Below, in pieces: positions 5,880 through 7,031 of a stretch of 7,031 bases of DNA (position 1 is the stretch's first letter; each line of letters opens with the position of its first letter). The notes under the pieces were generated by a model. That model did not search any database and had not been told where the DNA came from. It saw only the letters and a list, made by a program, of their open reading frames with translations. A program made the translations under genes and the position numbers. The DNA lies in the NCBI GenBank assembly GCA_020433835.1, contig JAGRBY010000379.1, positions 1 to 7,031 on the forward strand, given 5' to 3'. The stretch comes from Anaerolineae bacterium. GTDB lineage: Bacteria; Chloroflexota; Anaerolineae; 4572-78; J111.

Positions 5880-6350
5880 TTACAGAGAAGATTCCCATTC
5901 TTCTGCCTTTGATAATAAACGGAGTTGACTGCGAACGTGCTGCAAAAATTCGCCGGGGCGTTGGATGGTAATTTGATCGCCGGTAGGCTTGAAATGCCGG
6001 ATATTGAAAGTGATCAAATGAGAACAGTTGGCTTGGATGGCAGACACTAAAATGGGCAAGCCCTTAGGGTCGGCTTGCCCATCAAAATTATGAAGATCGG
6101 TTACTGTGGGATTAGAAACAACTGTGAGACAGCGTTTAGCCAATAGGTGAAACTCGGCCAGGGCATTAGGGAGTTTGTTAGACAGGTTACGTTCGACTTC
6201 CGTCATCACTTGGGCTGACGTAAAACAATCCAACAATGTGATTTCGCCCATGAGAAGAATGACGTAGCTTGCCCCCTGCGTTGAAGGAGCGGCCGAACCG
6301 GCAAAGATAACGTCGGCATCAAGGAATATCTTAGGCCGATTCATCGCCAT
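5880..6350 (-). CDS. PIN-domain putative ribonuclease toxin
   Basis: About 154-156 residues with a PIN-type nuclease fold. PIN toxins of type II toxin-antitoxin pairs cut RNA using a metal held by clustered acidic residues. Numbering from the ATG at 6344, the N-terminal strand is KIFLDADVIFAG with D9, the helix TEVERNL carries E49, ADPKGLPILVSAIQ carries D92, and the final strand ITFNIRHF has N114. This pattern fits the PIN_3/VapC-like group, and the usual acidic positions look filled, so it may be active. The gene overlaps the end of the AbrB-type gene by 20 nt (or 14 nt if ATG 6344 is used). Neither ATG has a visible ribosome site, which suggests translational coupling to the antitoxin. A longer in-frame start at 6431 would run deep into the antitoxin gene and is unlikely. 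No terminator is seen before repeat element B. Confidence 0.82.
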   Translation of the reverse strand: MAMNRPKIFLDADVIFAGSAAPSTQGASYVILLMGEITLLDCFTSAQVMTEVERNLSNKLPNALAEFHLLAKRCLTVVSNPTVTDLHNFDGQADPKGLPILVSAIQANCSHLITFNIRHFKPTGDQITIQRPGEFLQHVRSQLRLLSKAEEWESSL

Positions 6351-6612
6351 CGCTGTAGTTTTCGGTATTATATTGAGCGCGTTGTTCACGTAAGGTTTGC
6401 AGCATTTCTTCAACGCTGAAGCCGGCTTCAACGCGAAGCCGCTCTATTTCATGGGCGATCTCCGGCACCATAGGTGTCATCAAGGTGAGAACAAGCACAC
6501 CATCTAAATCTACAAGATTAAATATGTCACCTGTTTTGATGTTATATTTGGTGCGTAGATCAGCCGGAAGAGTCAGTGTACCGCGCTGTCGAACTTGAAC
6601 CGTTGTACTCAT
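6331..6612 (-). CDS. AbrB/MazE-type (SpoVT-AbrB) antitoxin
   Basis: A 93-residue protein whose N-terminal swapped-hairpin domain (about 3-47) has the family sequence VQVRQRGTLTLPADLRTKYNIKTGD. This domain binds DNA as a dimer. The acidic, helical C-terminal tail (about 50-93, with the EIERLRVEAGF and EEMLQTLREQR helices) is the part that would wrap around and neutralise the PIN toxin. AAGG lies 8 nt before the ATG at 6612, supporting this start. It is the first gene of the pair, the usual antitoxin-first order, and has its own promoter and a dyad at the predicted transcription start. Autorepression by the antitoxin is standard for the family and inferred here. Confidence 0.9.
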   Translation of the reverse strand: MSTTVQVRQRGTLTLPADLRTKYNIKTGDIFNLVDLDGVLVLTLMTPMVPEIAHEIERLRVEAGFSVEEMLQTLREQRAQYNTENYSDGDESA

Positions 6613-6639
6613 TAGATTATCCTTCAGAAATTCTGCTGT

Positions 6640-6654
6640 TACTGATATTCAGTA
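6640..6654. promoter_or_regulatory. Candidate operator dyad TACTGA-TAT-TCAGTA
   Basis: Perfect 6-bp arms around TAT. It lies next to the predicted start of the antitoxin transcript (about 6655) and upstream of the AbrB ribosome site, a normal place for antitoxin autorepression. Binding by this AbrB protein is inferred. Confidence 0.5.
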
Positions 6655-6661
6655 TATCCCC

Positions 6662-6690
6662 ATTATAGCTCTAATTATAAGAAAAATCAA
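6662..6690 (-). promoter_or_regulatory. Near-consensus sigma-70 promoter of the toxin-antitoxin pair
   Basis: Minus strand: TTGATT (6685-6690), a 17-nt spacer, then a perfect TATAAT (6662-6667). Transcription would start near 6655, giving a leader of about 43 nt. The -35 box contains the stop codon of the ABC transporter gene (6687-6689). Confidence 0.75.
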
Positions 6691-7031
6691 GTGTTTTCCG
6701 AGATCCCATTTTTCATCTCTTCCCGGCCAATAATGCCATCGGTCATATGGATAACCCGATCGGCAAAGTCAGCCATACGCGGATCGTGGGTGACATAAAT
6801 AACGGTTTTACCTTGCTCTTGGTTCAAGTTACGCACCAAAGTCATAACCTCGAAGCCTGTTTTCGAGTCCAGATCACCGGTCATCTCATCGCCAATGAGT
6901 ATGGGGGGATCGTTAGCCAGGGCGCGAGCGATGGCGACCCGCTGCTGCTGGCCGCCGGAGAGTTCGCTGGGGTAATGATCGATCCGGTCGCCTAAGCCGA
7001 CTTGCTCCATAAGCTCTTTGGCTGGATCACG
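6687..7031 (-). CDS. ABC transporter ATP-binding subunit (LolD/MacB type), C-terminal part
   Basis: The last 114 residues of an ABC ATPase; the N-terminal part with Walker A lies beyond the window edge. Seen in order: signature [15 protein letters not shown] (24-38 of the visible part), Walker B ILIGDE with catalytic Glu (44-49), D-loop region GDLDSKTG (52-59) and the switch His in VTHDPR (80-85). The [15 protein letters not shown] plus T-G-x-LDSKTG pattern is typical of the MacB/LolD/FtsE-like group, which powers lipoprotein release, macrolide or peptide export, or related mechanical work in the membrane. Its membrane partner is not in the window. After the Walker B Glu the usual Pro is Met (DEMTGDLD). 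There is no terminator after the stop, so transcription may run into the toxin-antitoxin pair. Confidence 0.92.
   Translation of the reverse strand, partial: RDPAKELMEQVGLGDRIDHYPSELSGGQQQRVAIARALANDPPILIGDEMTGDLDSKTGFEVMTLVRNLNQEQGKTVIYVTHDPRMADFADRVIHMTDGIIGREEMKNGISENT

Noticed and set aside
5880..6431. PIN toxin starting at the upstream ATG 6431
   Set aside because: It would add 27 residues encoded out of frame inside the AbrB gene, and these precede the normal start of the PIN fold. The ATGs at 6350 and 6344 fit the family better.
1..7031. tRNA, rRNA or prophage genes
   Set aside because: No cloverleaf, rRNA-like stretch or phage structural/integrase gene was seen on either strand.

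Overview
This is a bacterial chromosomal window with moderate GC, canonical Shine-Dalgarno sites (AGGAG, AGGGAG) and sigma-70-like promoters. No ribosomal or other taxonomic marker is present. The mix of a full ComEC, a secreted multi-SH3b protein, an AlbA_2/GHKL-type regulator, a phasin-like protein and an AbrB-PIN pair would fit an environmental filamentous Chloroflexota (Anaerolineae/Caldilineae-like) genome, but that is an impression and not shown by the sequence.

Layout: (a) 6-2390, minus strand, a complete ComEC/Rec2 DNA-uptake channel protein. (b) 2391-2673, a divergent intergenic region with an 84-bp repeat element (copy A), the comEC promoter, and a set of 11-bp-periodic direct repeats just upstream of the next gene. 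(c) 2674-3021, plus strand, a small phasin-like protein ending in a hairpin terminator. (d) 3165-4581, plus strand, an AlbA_2 / GHKL-type ATP-binding / winged-helix putative regulator with a near-consensus promoter that leaves essentially no 5' leader and is overlapped by a dyad. (e) A bidirectional terminator at 4622-4660. (f) 4669-5547, minus strand, a secreted protein with three bacterial SH3 repeats. (g) 5548-5879, a 332-bp non-coding region holding the SH3 gene leader and repeat element copy B. (h) 5880-6612, minus strand, an overlapping AbrB-type antitoxin / PIN-type ribonuclease toxin pair with its own promoter and candidate operator. (i) 6687-7031, minus strand, the C-terminal part of a LolD/MacB-type ABC transporter ATPase, cut by the window edge.

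How parts relate: the ABC gene and the toxin-antitoxin pair run in the same direction, and the pair's -35 box sits on the ABC stop codon. The AlbA-type regulator and the SH3 gene converge on a shared terminator.

The most unusual signal is a pair of inverted, diverged (about 76% identical by hand count) 84-bp elements at 2461-2545 and 5762-5845. Each is bounded by GTGACNGTCAC palindromes 67-68 bp apart. They bracket the phasin/AlbA/SH3 block, and each points the same way toward the gene downstream of it (phasin or SH3). They are either a miniature palindromic repeat family or a shared two-operator control module.
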